Source: Lysinibacillus pakistanensis (GTDB taxonomy: Bacteria; Bacillota; Bacilli; Bacillales_A; Planococcaceae). Taken from it: DNA of 64,000 bases. Both the position numbers and the translations under genes were made by a program. The stretch is taken from the NCBI RefSeq assembly GCF_030123245.1, contig NZ_CP126101.1, positions 1,858,501 to 1,922,500 of the forward strand, written 5' to 3'. This document shows positions 9,430 through 17,910 of this stretch, in pieces (position 1 is the stretch's first letter; the number at the start of each line of letters is the position of its first letter). Under the pieces are notes generated by a model. That model had not been told where the DNA came from and did not search any database. It worked only from the letters and a program-made list of their open reading frames with translations.

Positions 9430-10254
9430 ATGAAGCAGGAAATGAGAATAGTAAAATATGATGCACAATTAAAGATTGAGGCCTATCATTTTAAGGGAAT
9501 TATGCAAAAATTCCCTAATCATTTTCATGAATATTATGTGATTGGGTTTATAGAAAGTGGTAGACGACTTTTATCCTGCAAATCTAAGGAATATATCATT
9601 GAACCGGGAGATTTGTTGTTATTTAATCCCCGTGACAATCATGCTTGCGAGCAAATTGATGGTAAAACATTGGATTATCGCTGTATAAATATCCAACCTG
9701 AAGTGATGAGAAGGGCTGTCTTTGCTATTACAGGAGAAGAGCTACTACCATATTTTACTCCCTCAGTACTTTTTCATAATGAATTGGTAGTTGTACTTCA
9801 GGATCTACATCAGATGCTTATGCAGGAAGAAGGGTGCTTTAGAAAAGAGGAAGTTTTTTATTTTCTTTTGGAACAGCTAATTGAAGAATATACGAAGCAG
9901 GGAATATCAACAAGTATTTCAGAGCAAAACACTAAAATAACAGCAATCTGTGAATTTTTAGAAGAAAGTTACATGAAAAATATTACACTAGAGGACCTAT
10001 GTAATCTAACAGGATTGAGTAAATACTATTTGCTTCGATCTTTTACCAAGCAAATGGGTATCTCTCCATACAGTTATTTGGAAACTATAAGAATAGATAA
10101 GGCTAAAAAGATGCTAGAGCATGGAGTACTACCAATAGACGTGGCATTTAAGACAGGGTTTACTGATCAAAGTCATTTTTCTAACTTTTTCAAGAAGTTT
10201 ATAGGGCTTACGCCAAAACAGTATATGAATATTTTTAAGGATGTACGGAACTAA
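9430..10254 (+). CDS. AraC family transcriptional regulator
   Basis: A 274-residue regulator. Residues about 15-100 form an AraC-type cupin (NHFHEYYVIGFIESGRR, EPGDLLLFNPRDNHACEQ). The C-terminal ~100 residues hold two helix-turn-helix motifs (LEDLCNLTGLSKYYLLRSFT, and IDVAFKTGFTDQSHFSNFF followed by the family-typical GLTPKQY). CGGAGG precedes the ATG. The EamA transporter begins 17 bases downstream on the same strand, so this regulator probably controls that exporter in response to a small molecule. Confidence 0.9.
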   Translation: MKQEMRIVKYDAQLKIEAYHFKGIMQKFPNHFHEYYVIGFIESGRRLLSCKSKEYIIEPGDLLLFNPRDNHACEQIDGKTLDYRCINIQPEVMRRAVFAITGEELLPYFTPSVLFHNELVVVLQDLHQMLMQEEGCFRKEEVFYFLLEQLIEEYTKQGISTSISEQNTKITAICEFLEESYMKNITLEDLCNLTGLSKYYLLRSFTKQMGISPYSYLETIRIDKAKKMLEHGVLPIDVAFKTGFTDQSHFSNFFKKFIGLTPKQYMNIFKDVRN

Positions 10255-10271
10255 TCATTGAAAGGATTTAT

Positions 10272-11174
10272 ATGGATACAAAAACAAAGATTAACGGACA
10301 TTTTTTAGCAGTAATCACAATTTTTATTTGGGGTACAACCTTCATATCAACTAAGATCTTATTAGATGCAATTTCACCTATTGAAATCTTATTTTTGAGA
10401 TTTATCATTGGTTTCCTTGTTCTGCTCCTTGTTTATCCTCACTGGTTTAGTGTGAAAGAAAAAAAACAGGAACTATATTTTGCAGGAGCAGGGTTATGTG
10501 GTGTTACATTATATTATTTACTCGAAAATATAGCACTAACTTATACCTTTGCATCCAATGTAGGTGTCATTATTTCAATAGCACCTTTTTTTACTGCTTT
10601 CCTTGCACATTTATTTTTGAATGGTGAGAAATTAAGATTACAGTTTTTGATTGGTTTTGTAGTTGCACTAGTTGGTATTTTCTTTATTAGCTACAATGGA
10701 AGTAGCAACTTAAAACTAAATCCGTTGGGAGATATACTAGCTGTTTTAGCTGCGGCAGTATGGGCTATCTATTCTATACTGACCAAGAAAATTAGTGAGT
10801 TTCAGTATAATACGATTCAAACAACACGAAGAATTTTTTTCTATGGGTTAATTTTTATGATACCTGCATTATTTATTGTTGGGTTTAAACCAAATATAAA
10901 TCAATTGATGCAACCAACTAATCTATTAAATATCCTATTTTTAGGGGTAGGAGCATCCGCACTTTGTTTTGTAACATGGAATTCTGCAGTAAAAATATTG
11001 GGTGCAATTAAAACTAGTGTTTATATCTATATGGTTCCCGTAATAACCGTTATTACTTCAGTACTTGTACTGAATGAAAGAATTACAGGATTCGCTATGA
11101 CTGGAATCATACTTACTCTAATAGGATTATTTATTTCTGAGAGTAAGGCTATGCAAAACAAACGTAGTGATTAG
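10272..11174 (+). CDS. EamA/DMT family transporter
   Basis: A 300-residue drug/metabolite transporter of the ten-helix EamA type: two repeated five-helix halves, the first with IWGTTFISTKILLD and FLRFIIGF, the second with LGDILAVLAAAVWAIYSILT and ITVITSVLVLNERIT. AAAGGA precedes the ATG. It directly follows the AraC gene (17-base gap), forming a likely two-gene unit. Substrate unknown; such proteins usually export amino acids or related metabolites. Confidence 0.9.
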   Translation: MDTKTKINGHFLAVITIFIWGTTFISTKILLDAISPIEILFLRFIIGFLVLLLVYPHWFSVKEKKQELYFAGAGLCGVTLYYLLENIALTYTFASNVGVIISIAPFFTAFLAHLFLNGEKLRLQFLIGFVVALVGIFFISYNGSSNLKLNPLGDILAVLAAAVWAIYSILTKKISEFQYNTIQTTRRIFFYGLIFMIPALFIVGFKPNINQLMQPTNLLNILFLGVGASALCFVTWNSAVKILGAIKTSVYIYMVPVITVITSVLVLNERITGFAMTGIILTLIGLFISESKAMQNKRSD

Positions 11175-11239
11175 ATCCTTAACTGGTGGCGGATTTTATG
11201 AAGGTAGGGGAAAGTGAAGTTTCATAATAGTACACCCTC

Positions 11240-11303
11240 TTTTAGGCAACCCCGAAGTTGCATATTCTTGACAAGCAACTGTGAGGTTGCCTAAAATTGA
11301 AAT
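11240..11303 (+). promoter_or_regulatory. nested inverted repeats overlapping a promoter that would give a leaderless ArsR-family mRNA
   Basis: Outer 12-bp perfect inverted repeat TTTTAGGCAACC (11240-11251) / GGTTGCCTAAAA (11285-11296) encloses an inner AGTTGC (11256-11261) / GCAACT (11275-11280). TTGACA (11268-11273) and TAAAAT (11292-11297) are 18 bp apart and lie inside the repeat, so the start site would fall at or near the ATG at 11304. No good Shine-Dalgarno sequence exists between the -10 box and the start codon. This is a likely autoregulatory operator. Confidence 0.65.
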
Positions 11304-11582
11304 ATGGATTGGGACAAAGATATTATATTCAAAGCGCTTGGTGATTCGACTCGACGGATTATATTAGATGAACTTTCCGACCGCAATGAGTTGACGCTAT
11401 ATGAACTTACTGCACGTCTCGTTATGAAACATAACCTTGCCATTTCACGACAGGCGATTGCTAAACATCTTAATACATTGGAAGATGCAGGGCTTGTAAT
11501 TTCGAAACGAAAGGGAAAATATAGAGTACTCACGTTTAACAAAGAACCACTAAGAAATTTGTTGAAAGGATGGTTAAATTAA
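11304..11582 (+). CDS. ArsR-family helix-turn-helix regulator
   Basis: A 92-residue winged-helix protein with the typical opening IIFKALGDSTRRIILDEL, a recognition helix around ISRQAIAKHLNTLEDAG and wing ISKRKGKYRVLTFN. There is no metal-binding cysteine motif, so it is not a classic ArsR/SmtB metal sensor; it resembles the ArsR-like regulators paired with VOC or SRPBCC proteins. The VOC gene follows 91 bases downstream. Translation probably starts on a leaderless transcript. Confidence 0.85.
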   Translation: MDWDKDIIFKALGDSTRRIILDELSDRNELTLYELTARLVMKHNLAISRQAIAKHLNTLEDAGLVISKRKGKYRVLTFNKEPLRNLLKGWLN

Positions 11583-11673
11583 CATTATCACTAATGATGA
11601 TGTATGAGTTTTGCATTTTGCAGCCAGATTGTTAGAAGTGAACCATATAGATAAATAGTAAGGAGGACAAAAC

Positions 11674-12060
11674 ATGTTGAAAATTATTATTACTAGTATA
11701 TTCGTCCAAGATCAAGACAAGGCACTAGAATTTTATACAAAAACATTAGGCTTTGTAAAAAAGCATGACGTTCCCAGTGGAGCATACAGATGGATAACGC
11801 TTGTTTCTCCTGATGAGGAAGGAAGTATCGAGCTTTTACTTGAACCTAATGAGCACCCTGCTGCGAAAGAGTATCAAGAGAAGCTATTTGCAGATGGTAT
11901 TCCAGTAACAATGTTTGGTGTTACAGATATCGACAAAGAGTACGAACGATTAGTCGAAAAAGGCGTAAAGTTTACTATGAAACCGACAAAAATGGGGGAA
12001 ATCACAATAGCTGTCTTTGATGATACATGTGGCAACCTTATTCAGATCATACAGCAGTAA
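11674..12060 (+). CDS. VOC (glyoxalase/bleomycin-resistance) family protein
   Basis: A 128-residue single-chain VOC protein: DQDKALEFYTKTLGFVKKHD, the mid-sequence IELLLEP and FGVTDIDKEYERLVEKGVKF, and a C-terminal FDDTCGNLIQIIQQ with the glutamate-type metal position replaced by Q in this last strand. AAGGAGG precedes the ATG. It pairs with the ArsR regulator upstream, an arrangement common in Bacillales. Substrate unknown. Confidence 0.85.
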   Translation: MLKIIITSIFVQDQDKALEFYTKTLGFVKKHDVPSGAYRWITLVSPDEEGSIELLLEPNEHPAAKEYQEKLFADGIPVTMFGVTDIDKEYERLVEKGVKFTMKPTKMGEITIAVFDDTCGNLIQIIQQ

Positions 12061-12146
12061 CTTTCTGTTAATCCTAACCAATTTTTACGATGAGGTTGTA
12101 CAGGTCTAAATTTTAACATTTTACAATCGGGATTATTAATTGAAAT

Positions 12147-12185
12147 AAAAGCGTGTTTGATCAATTCAAAACACGCTTTTTCTAT
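12147..12185 (+). terminator. rho-independent terminator after the VOC gene
   Basis: Perfect 12-bp stem AAAAGCGTGTTT (12147-12158) / AAACACGCTTTT (12169-12180) followed by TTCTATT. The A run before and T run after allow function in both directions. Confidence 0.85.
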
Positions 12186-12328
12186 TCATTCATTCATCAA
12201 GGGGATGTAATCAAATTTTATTTCAAGGCTACGGTTAATAATAATGTTAATAATTATTTTGATGTAGTAATAGAGGGAGAGAATTAAAGAATGCGTTCAA
12301 ATTTATATAAATTATGGAGGTGCGAGAA

Positions 12329-12457
12329 ATGCTTGGATTACCAAATGGAGAGGTGTTTTTAGTTTCTTGGACAACTGAATGGGAAACGAAAATTAATTTA
12401 GATTTGGAAGTACAGCCGTACAAAATTCAAGTGCAAAGCCAATTAAAATTTAAGTAA
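12329..12457 (+). pseudogene. truncated GrpB-family remnant
   Basis: A 42-codon frame with a good GGAGGTG site. Its first ~25 residues (MLGLPNGEVFLVSWTTEWE) are the start of a GrpB-family (nucleotidyltransferase-like) protein; the sequence then runs into unrelated residues and stops, where a full member has about 170. I read it as a 5' gene fragment left by deletion. Confidence 0.6.
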
Positions 12458-12507
12458 ACAAGTTTACATTAGAATTTTTATCAATATGTATGGGAGGTAA
12501 AGCTGAT

Positions 12508-13053
12508 ATGGCATTTGAAAATGTGGTTTATCCAGCGTTTATAAGACAAGAGGAAGAAAGTTTCGGAGTTCATTTCCCAACATTACTTCCGGATTATGGG
12601 TGGGAGGTTTGCTTAAGCTCAGGCTCAACGAAAGAGGAAGCTATTCAAAATGCAAAGAAGGCTTTAGCATATTTGTTAGCGGGTGCTCTATATGATAATG
12701 AAGATTTACCAAGTCAGGCGCCCATTCCTGCTAATCTTGTAAAAGAAGAGATGGAACTGGTTTTTATAAAAACATCTTATAGTGATTATGCGAAGGAAAT
12801 TGAGGATCATTTACCTGGACGTCATTGGCATATCTATTTTAAAAGAGATGAGCAAAGTGAATTTCGAGCCGTTGCATATAAGAATAAACTAGGATTTTGG
12901 GATGTAAAGGTTGATGGTGATTTACCTATTAAAATCAAAAAAGAGAAGTTGTTACGACTTTGTCCTACATACCCTGAAATTTGTAAAGCACAACGTCGTG
13001 TTGAGGCGGAAGAAGCATTTGATAGTTTTGTAATTAAAGTAAAAGAAATTTAG
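12508..13053 (+). CDS. HicB-like protein with long C-terminal extension
   Basis: A 181-residue protein. Residues 1-70 match the HicB antitoxin fold (YPAFIRQEEESFGVHFPTLL, then STKEEAIQNAKKALAYLL). The remaining ~110 residues (GRHWHIYFKRDEQSEFRAVA and a C-terminal charged helix) are not a known DNA-binding domain that I recognise. ATG 12508 is preferred over 12490 because GGGAGG at 12492-12497 is correctly spaced for it. No HicA toxin gene is adjacent, so it is either an orphan antitoxin or has another role. Confidence 0.6.
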   Translation: MAFENVVYPAFIRQEEESFGVHFPTLLPDYGWEVCLSSGSTKEEAIQNAKKALAYLLAGALYDNEDLPSQAPIPANLVKEEMELVFIKTSYSDYAKEIEDHLPGRHWHIYFKRDEQSEFRAVAYKNKLGFWDVKVDGDLPIKIKKEKLLRLCPTYPEICKAQRRVEAEEAFDSFVIKVKEI

Positions 13054-13114
13054 AACGGTTAAATGAACTCAATATAAAGATAGAAAATACCTATTTAGTA
13101 TATTGATGAGTAAG

Positions 13115-13146
13115 AAGCGATTGTCAAATATGCAATCGTTTTTTTT
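13115..13146 (+). terminator. rho-independent terminator after the HicB-like gene
   Basis: Nine-bp stem with one G-U pair, AAGCGATTG (13115-13123) / CAATCGTTT (13133-13141), followed by a run of Ts. Confidence 0.65.
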
Positions 13147-13295
13147 GTTGTTTGTTTTTTGATAAAAATAGTTAATTATTCATTCTCATCTCCTGCCATG
13201 TTTCGTTGTTTTCTTAAATTTTTGCTCCTTCTATAAAAGAAGAATCTCCCGCTACAGGTAGAGAAAAAGAAAGACATCATTGATAATTAATTTTG

Positions 13296-13312
13296 TTGAT
13301 AATAATTATCAA
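13296..13312. promoter_or_regulatory. Fur-box-like palindrome
   Basis: Perfect 17-base palindrome TTGATAATAATTATCAA, close to the Fur consensus (TGATAATNATTATCA). A second partial copy, TTGATAATTAA, lies just upstream at about 13280. It precedes the siderophore export/import genes by about 150 bases, so iron-dependent repression is expected. Confidence 0.75.
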
Positions 13313-13463
13313 TTAAAATTCCGATTAAGCTATATGTCGGAATAAGAAATGGACAGAGGAGTGATTTTACAGACGGCGGTTAGAAGCTTTATATCATATA
13401 GATAGATTTCTATAAATTAAATTGGAAATTGATCGTCAAGCAAGTAATGAAGGAGGAGGTACT

Positions 13464-14900
13464 ATGGCGACAACAGGCGAAAAGTTGGAGCAGCAGATTG
13501 ATCCGCGACGCTGGTATGCGCTGGCGGTCATTCTTCTTCCGATACTGCTAAATTCTTTGAATACCTATATGATTCAGGTCGCGTTGCCATTAATACAAAG
13601 TAGTTTAAACGCAAGTTTTACAGATGCTCAACTAATTATGACCTGTTTTTCGCTCAGTTTAGCCGTCACGCTGGTTATAAGTGGAAAACTCGGTGACATT
13701 TATGGCAGGAGGCGGCTTCTGCTTATTGGGGTGAGCGGATTCACGCTCATGTCTATGTTGGGGGGTTTTACATCCAGTTCGACAATCCTAATTGTCATTC
13801 GGATTGTGCAAGGAATTGCAGCAGCATTAATACAACCCCAAGTGCTTTCCATGATGCAGATAAATTTTCTATCGCGTGAAAAAGGTCTTGTCTTTAGTAT
13901 TTACGGTGCCTTACTAGGGTTCGGATTTGCATTTGGACTTACATTGGGAGGCGTTCTGGTTAATTGGAATGTATTTTCCTTAGGGTGGAGAACTGTATTT
14001 TTTTTCAATGTTCCCTTCGGTATTCTTGTTCTGCTATGTTTACCTCTGCTCCAGGAATCGCATGGCAACCGCACACAGAAAATTGATTGGACTGGTACAG
14101 TCTTCCTGATTAGCGGATTGTTTCTGTTAGTTTATCCTTTATCAGAGGGACAGAAACAGGGATGGTCACATTGGATATGGGGATGCTTAATTTTATCGTT
14201 AGTGCTCCTGCTTGCATTTATTGTAGTGGAAATTCATAAGCAAAAACAAGATGATGGACCACTTGTCGATTTGATGATTTTTAAACAACGTTTATTTGGA
14301 GTGGGATTGCTTTCAGTTGTTTTTATTTATCTTAGCATGTTCTCCCTCTTTTTCATCTTGACATATTATTTGCAGTTTGGCTTACATTTTGATGCCCAAG
14401 CGACCAGTTTTGCTTTTCTGCCTCTTGGTGTCGGTTTTTTCCTAACTTCCCTAATTTCATCTCGAGTGGTGGACAGATGGGGAATGGTTGTGTTGAAAAT
14501 TGGCGCGTTAATTACGGCAGGTTGCTGTTTTTTACTTATTTTGTTATTGCATATTGATGCGAGACATCTGTTGCATTTGCCCTATATCTTGACTCTGCTA
14601 GTGTACGGGCTGGGACTTGGATTGGTTACAACGCCACTTACTCGAGTTGTGTTGAGCACCATTCCAGCGGAAGAAGCAGGAACAGCTTCAGGCTTATTTA
14701 ATACAGTAATGTATTTGGCCAATTCATTAGGAGTAGCATTGAGTAGTATTGTATTCACTATAGTATTAGGACATACCTTGACAAATGCGACTATGTCCAA
14801 CTATGTAAGTGCATTTTCCGCCTCTTTAATGCTCTGTGGAGGACTCTCTCTGTCTGCTTATGTTTGTCTTGTTTTTTTATTTAACCGACAAAACAAATAG
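13464..14900 (+). CDS. MFS transporter, DHA2 (EmrB/QacA) family, probable siderophore exporter
   Basis: A 478-residue, 14-helix major facilitator: MIQVALPLIQ, the motif A loop GKLGDIYGRRRLLL, motif C-like GALLGFGFAFGLTLGG, and a C-terminal half ending in short basic residues. ATG 13464 with GGAGGAGG replaces the longer TTG frame from 13422. It is the first gene after a Fur-box-like site and lies 34 bases upstream of a ferric-siderophore uptake system, which suggests it exports a siderophore or a related metabolite; multidrug efflux is the alternative. No siderophore synthesis gene is nearby. Confidence 0.8.
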   Translation: MATTGEKLEQQIDPRRWYALAVILLPILLNSLNTYMIQVALPLIQSSLNASFTDAQLIMTCFSLSLAVTLVISGKLGDIYGRRRLLLIGVSGFTLMSMLGGFTSSSTILIVIRIVQGIAAALIQPQVLSMMQINFLSREKGLVFSIYGALLGFGFAFGLTLGGVLVNWNVFSLGWRTVFFFNVPFGILVLLCLPLLQESHGNRTQKIDWTGTVFLISGLFLLVYPLSEGQKQGWSHWIWGCLILSLVLLLAFIVVEIHKQKQDDGPLVDLMIFKQRLFGVGLLSVVFIYLSMFSLFFILTYYLQFGLHFDAQATSFAFLPLGVGFFLTSLISSRVVDRWGMVVLKIGALITAGCCFLLILLLHIDARHLLHLPYILTLLVYGLGLGLVTTPLTRVVLSTIPAEEAGTASGLFNTVMYLANSLGVALSSIVFTIVLGHTLTNATMSNYVSAFSASLMLCGGLSLSAYVCLVFLFNRQNK

Positions 14901-14934
14901 AAATTAAATTATATAGAACTGGGAGGAAGAATAT

Positions 14935-15969
14935 ATGTTTTTGAAAAAATACTTCTCGATGTTTATGATTGTCATGCTTTGCTTGTTAATGTTATCTGCG
15001 TGCTCGCAAAGGACAGTTGAATACAAAGAACCAAGTCAGAGTCTTACCGAAGCAACTCAAAGTAACTCGATTGGAAAAAGCCATTACCCGTTGACTTTAA
15101 CGGTTTATGACGATGCAGGGAAGGAAGTACAACAAACGATTGAAAAAGAACCGAAACGCATTGTGGTCATTGGGCAAGGTTTTGCAGAGTGGATGCTTGC
15201 TTTCGGAGAAGAAAAACGTATCGTTGGACTAGCTTATTTGGACAAATCCTTTTCAGAATATGAAGAACAAATTAAAAAACTTCCTATTATTACGGATATG
15301 TGGCCTTCAAAAGAGGCTATTTTGGAGTTGCAGCCGGATTTGATTATCTCGATGTCCTCTGCCTTCCAAAAAGAACGGATTGGGGATATTTCTTTTTGGA
15401 ACAAGAGGGGCATACCAGTACTTACTGGAATCAACTATACTACTGGTCGCACCATCGACAGCTTTTTTGAAGATATTACGAATCTAGGAAATGTACTGAA
15501 CATCCAAGATAAGACAGAGGCTTTTGTAGACAAGCAAAAAGAACAGATCAACGATATTCAGACGAAAGCTGTGCTTGCAAAGGACAAGCCTAAAGTTCTG
15601 TTGCTAGGAACTAGTGGAGAAACGACTTATTATTATGGTCCAACACTTTGTCTCATTGATGAAATGATTGAAGGTGCAGGAGGAGAGTATATTCAAGTGT
15701 CTAAGGAAACATATGTAGAGATGTCTGAGGAATCGATTCTATCTGTAAATCCCGATAAAATTATCATTACTGGATTTCAAAAATCAGATAGTGAAGCGTT
15801 GATTAAGCAATACTTGAACAATCCAAAGCTGAAAAATGCGACGGCAATTAAAAATGGAAATGTAAAGGTTGTCGAATATACGACAGCTGTTCGTGGAAGT
15901 CTTGGGCTTACAGATTTGTATAAGGATGTTGCCCAATATATTCATCCTGAACTGTTTAAAGGAGAATAG
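14935..15969 (+). CDS. iron-siderophore ABC transporter substrate-binding lipoprotein
   Basis: A 344-residue FecB/FepB-type binding protein. Signal peptide with lipobox at C23 (MLSACSQ), then the two-lobed binding fold: EPKRIVVIGQGFAEWMLAFG, ELQPDLIISM, and NPDKIIITGF. GGGAGGAAG precedes the ATG. It is followed three bases later by the permease gene. It delivers a ferric chelate to the FecCD-type permease; the exact siderophore cannot be told. Confidence 0.9.
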   Translation: MFLKKYFSMFMIVMLCLLMLSACSQRTVEYKEPSQSLTEATQSNSIGKSHYPLTLTVYDDAGKEVQQTIEKEPKRIVVIGQGFAEWMLAFGEEKRIVGLAYLDKSFSEYEEQIKKLPIITDMWPSKEAILELQPDLIISMSSAFQKERIGDISFWNKRGIPVLTGINYTTGRTIDSFFEDITNLGNVLNIQDKTEAFVDKQKEQINDIQTKAVLAKDKPKVLLLGTSGETTYYYGPTLCLIDEMIEGAGGEYIQVSKETYVEMSEESILSVNPDKIIITGFQKSDSEALIKQYLNNPKLKNATAIKNGNVKVVEYTTAVRGSLGLTDLYKDVAQYIHPELFKGE

Positions 15970-15971
15970 AC

Positions 15972-17063
15972 ATGATAACCTCACAAAGAAGTATGGAAAG
16001 ATGGATAGATAAACGTTACCTGTCCTCAACATTTATAGTGATACTACTCATTGTACTTGCTATATCCGTCGTTGTTTCGGTTTCTATTGGACAAGTATCC
16101 ATTCCCTATAATCAATCTTTTTGGATTTTAGTGGAGCATATCACAGGATTACATACTAGCCACGTTATCGAAGATGCAGATGGCATGTTTCTAGATGTGA
16201 TATGGCAAATTCGCTTTCCACGAGTGTTATTGGCTATGGTAACGGGCGCAGGTTTAGCGCTATGTGGAACTATCATGCAGGCATCAGTTCAAAATCCATT
16301 GGCTGACCCATTTATACTAGGAATATCTTCTGGCGCTTCATTGGGTGCAACGTTCTCCATTATGCTTGGGTTTGGAGTAGGAGGCATCTTAGGAGAGCTT
16401 AGCGTTGCGACATGGGCATTTATCGGAGCTTTATGCGCAGCACTTCTTGTTTTGAGCTTAGCTAGCATCGGCGGTAAAACCTCCTCAGTGAAACTAATTT
16501 TAGCTGGAACTGTCATTAATGCGTTATGTAGTGCATTTTCAAACTTTATTATTTACTTTGCTAAAAACGCAGAGGGTATTCGTTCAATTTCCTTCTGGAC
16601 AATGGGGAGCCTGGCTTCTGCTGAATGGGAAACACTTCCATTTGTAACAGCGGTGGTTCTTGCGGCAGGGTTATTTTTTCTGTTCCAATTTCGAGTTCTT
16701 AATACCATGCTGATGGGGGAGGAAACAGCAGTTACGTTAGGAATTAATCTAAATTATTATAGACGATTGTATATGATAATCTCATCAATTATCACCGGCA
16801 TTCTTGTCTCAACTTGTGGAATTATAGGGTTTGTGGGTCTTATTGTTCCCCATATAGTGCGTAGTATTGTCGGGTCCAATCATAAGCGACTTGTTCCTGT
16901 TGCTCTTCTGTTTGGTTCATTATTCATGATATGGGCGGATGTATTTGCACGAACAATAATTCTTAATGGAGAATTACCACTTGGAATTGTTACGTCGCTT
17001 TTGGGTGCACCAGTCTTTATGTACATGTTAATCAAAAAAAGTTATGGATTCGGGGGAAACTAA
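15972..17063 (+). CDS. FecCD-family iron-siderophore permease
   Basis: A 363-residue permease of the BtuC/FecCD type with about ten helices: FPRVLLAMVTGAGLALCGTI, QNPLADPFILGISSGASLGA, LILAGTVINALCSAF, and GIIGFVGLIVPHIVR. A single permease gene implies a homodimer in the membrane. The start codon lies two bases after the binding-protein stop, with AAAGGAG inside that gene's end, and the end overlaps the ATPase frame. Confidence 0.93.
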   Translation: MITSQRSMERWIDKRYLSSTFIVILLIVLAISVVVSVSIGQVSIPYNQSFWILVEHITGLHTSHVIEDADGMFLDVIWQIRFPRVLLAMVTGAGLALCGTIMQASVQNPLADPFILGISSGASLGATFSIMLGFGVGGILGELSVATWAFIGALCAALLVLSLASIGGKTSSVKLILAGTVINALCSAFSNFIIYFAKNAEGIRSISFWTMGSLASAEWETLPFVTAVVLAAGLFFLFQFRVLNTMLMGEETAVTLGINLNYYRRLYMIISSIITGILVSTCGIIGFVGLIVPHIVRSIVGSNHKRLVPVALLFGSLFMIWADVFARTIILNGELPLGIVTSLLGAPVFMYMLIKKSYGFGGN

Positions 17064-17826
17064 ATTGAATCTATCGGCAGAACATATATCAGTAACGCTA
17101 TCGGGAGTAGACATTGTAAAAGATATCAGTCTTCATGTGGAAAATGGTCAGTTTGTTGGACTTATTGGACCTAACGGATGTGGGAAATCAACGTTATTGA
17201 AAAGTATTTATAAAGTCATTAAACCTCAAAAGGGTTTTGTATTTTTAGGACATAAGGATGTTCTTAACTCATCCACGCGTATGATTTCAAAGGAGATGGG
17301 GGTAGTAGGGCAATTTAATGAATTAAGTTTTGATTTCACCGTTCATGAGATGGTAATGATGGGAAGAACGCCACATAAACATCTGATGGAATCCGATAAC
17401 AGAAAGGATTATCAGATTGTCGCGGATGCGCTAAATAAAGTTAACTTGTCTGAGTATGCAGACAGAAGCTATTTGACATTATCAGGTGGAGAGAAGCAAC
17501 GTGTGATACTTGCAAGAGCGATAGCACAGCAGCCTCAATTTTTAATTCTTGATGAGCCAACAAATCATCTAGATATTAAATATCAACTTCAGATTTTAAA
17601 GGTTGTCAAATCGCTAAACATAGGTGTTCTTGCGGCTTTGCATGATCTTACAATGGCAACCACGTATTGCGATATTCTTTATGTAATTAAACAAGGTCAA
17701 ATTATGGCATCAGGAAAGCCTGAGGAGATATTGACCAAGGAGCTTATTGAAATGGTCTATGAAATAGATTGTGAGGTTTATTCAAATCCAATTACGGGGG
17801 ATATGGCAATTACTTATATAACATAA
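17044..17826 (+). CDS. iron-siderophore ABC transporter ATP-binding protein
   Basis: A 260-residue FecE/FepC-type ATPase: Walker A GPNGCGKST (42-50), Q-loop VGQFNE, signature LSGGEKQRV, Walker B FLILDEPTNHLD and H-loop LHDL. The frame opens at ATG 17044, overlapping the permease by 20 bases; a TTG at 17065, just after the permease stop and preceded by GGGGG, is an equally good start. Completes a one-permease importer with the two upstream genes. Confidence 0.93.
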   Translation: MDSGETKLNLSAEHISVTLSGVDIVKDISLHVENGQFVGLIGPNGCGKSTLLKSIYKVIKPQKGFVFLGHKDVLNSSTRMISKEMGVVGQFNELSFDFTVHEMVMMGRTPHKHLMESDNRKDYQIVADALNKVNLSEYADRSYLTLSGGEKQRVILARAIAQQPQFLILDEPTNHLDIKYQLQILKVVKSLNIGVLAALHDLTMATTYCDILYVIKQGQIMASGKPEEILTKELIEMVYEIDCEVYSNPITGDMAITYIT

Positions 17827-17878
17827 AGTACAAAAAGAGTGTTCCTTGAATTTGATAATTTACACTGTATATAACACT

Positions 17879-17910
17879 GGCTTGACATGTAATTGTCAAG
17901 CCGTTTTACC
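17879..17910 (+). terminator. terminator after the ferric-siderophore importer
   Basis: Perfect 9-bp stem GGCTTGACA (17879-17887) / TGTCAAGCC (17894-17902), loop of 6, followed by GTTTTA. It separates the importer from the convergent AraC gene. Confidence 0.8.
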
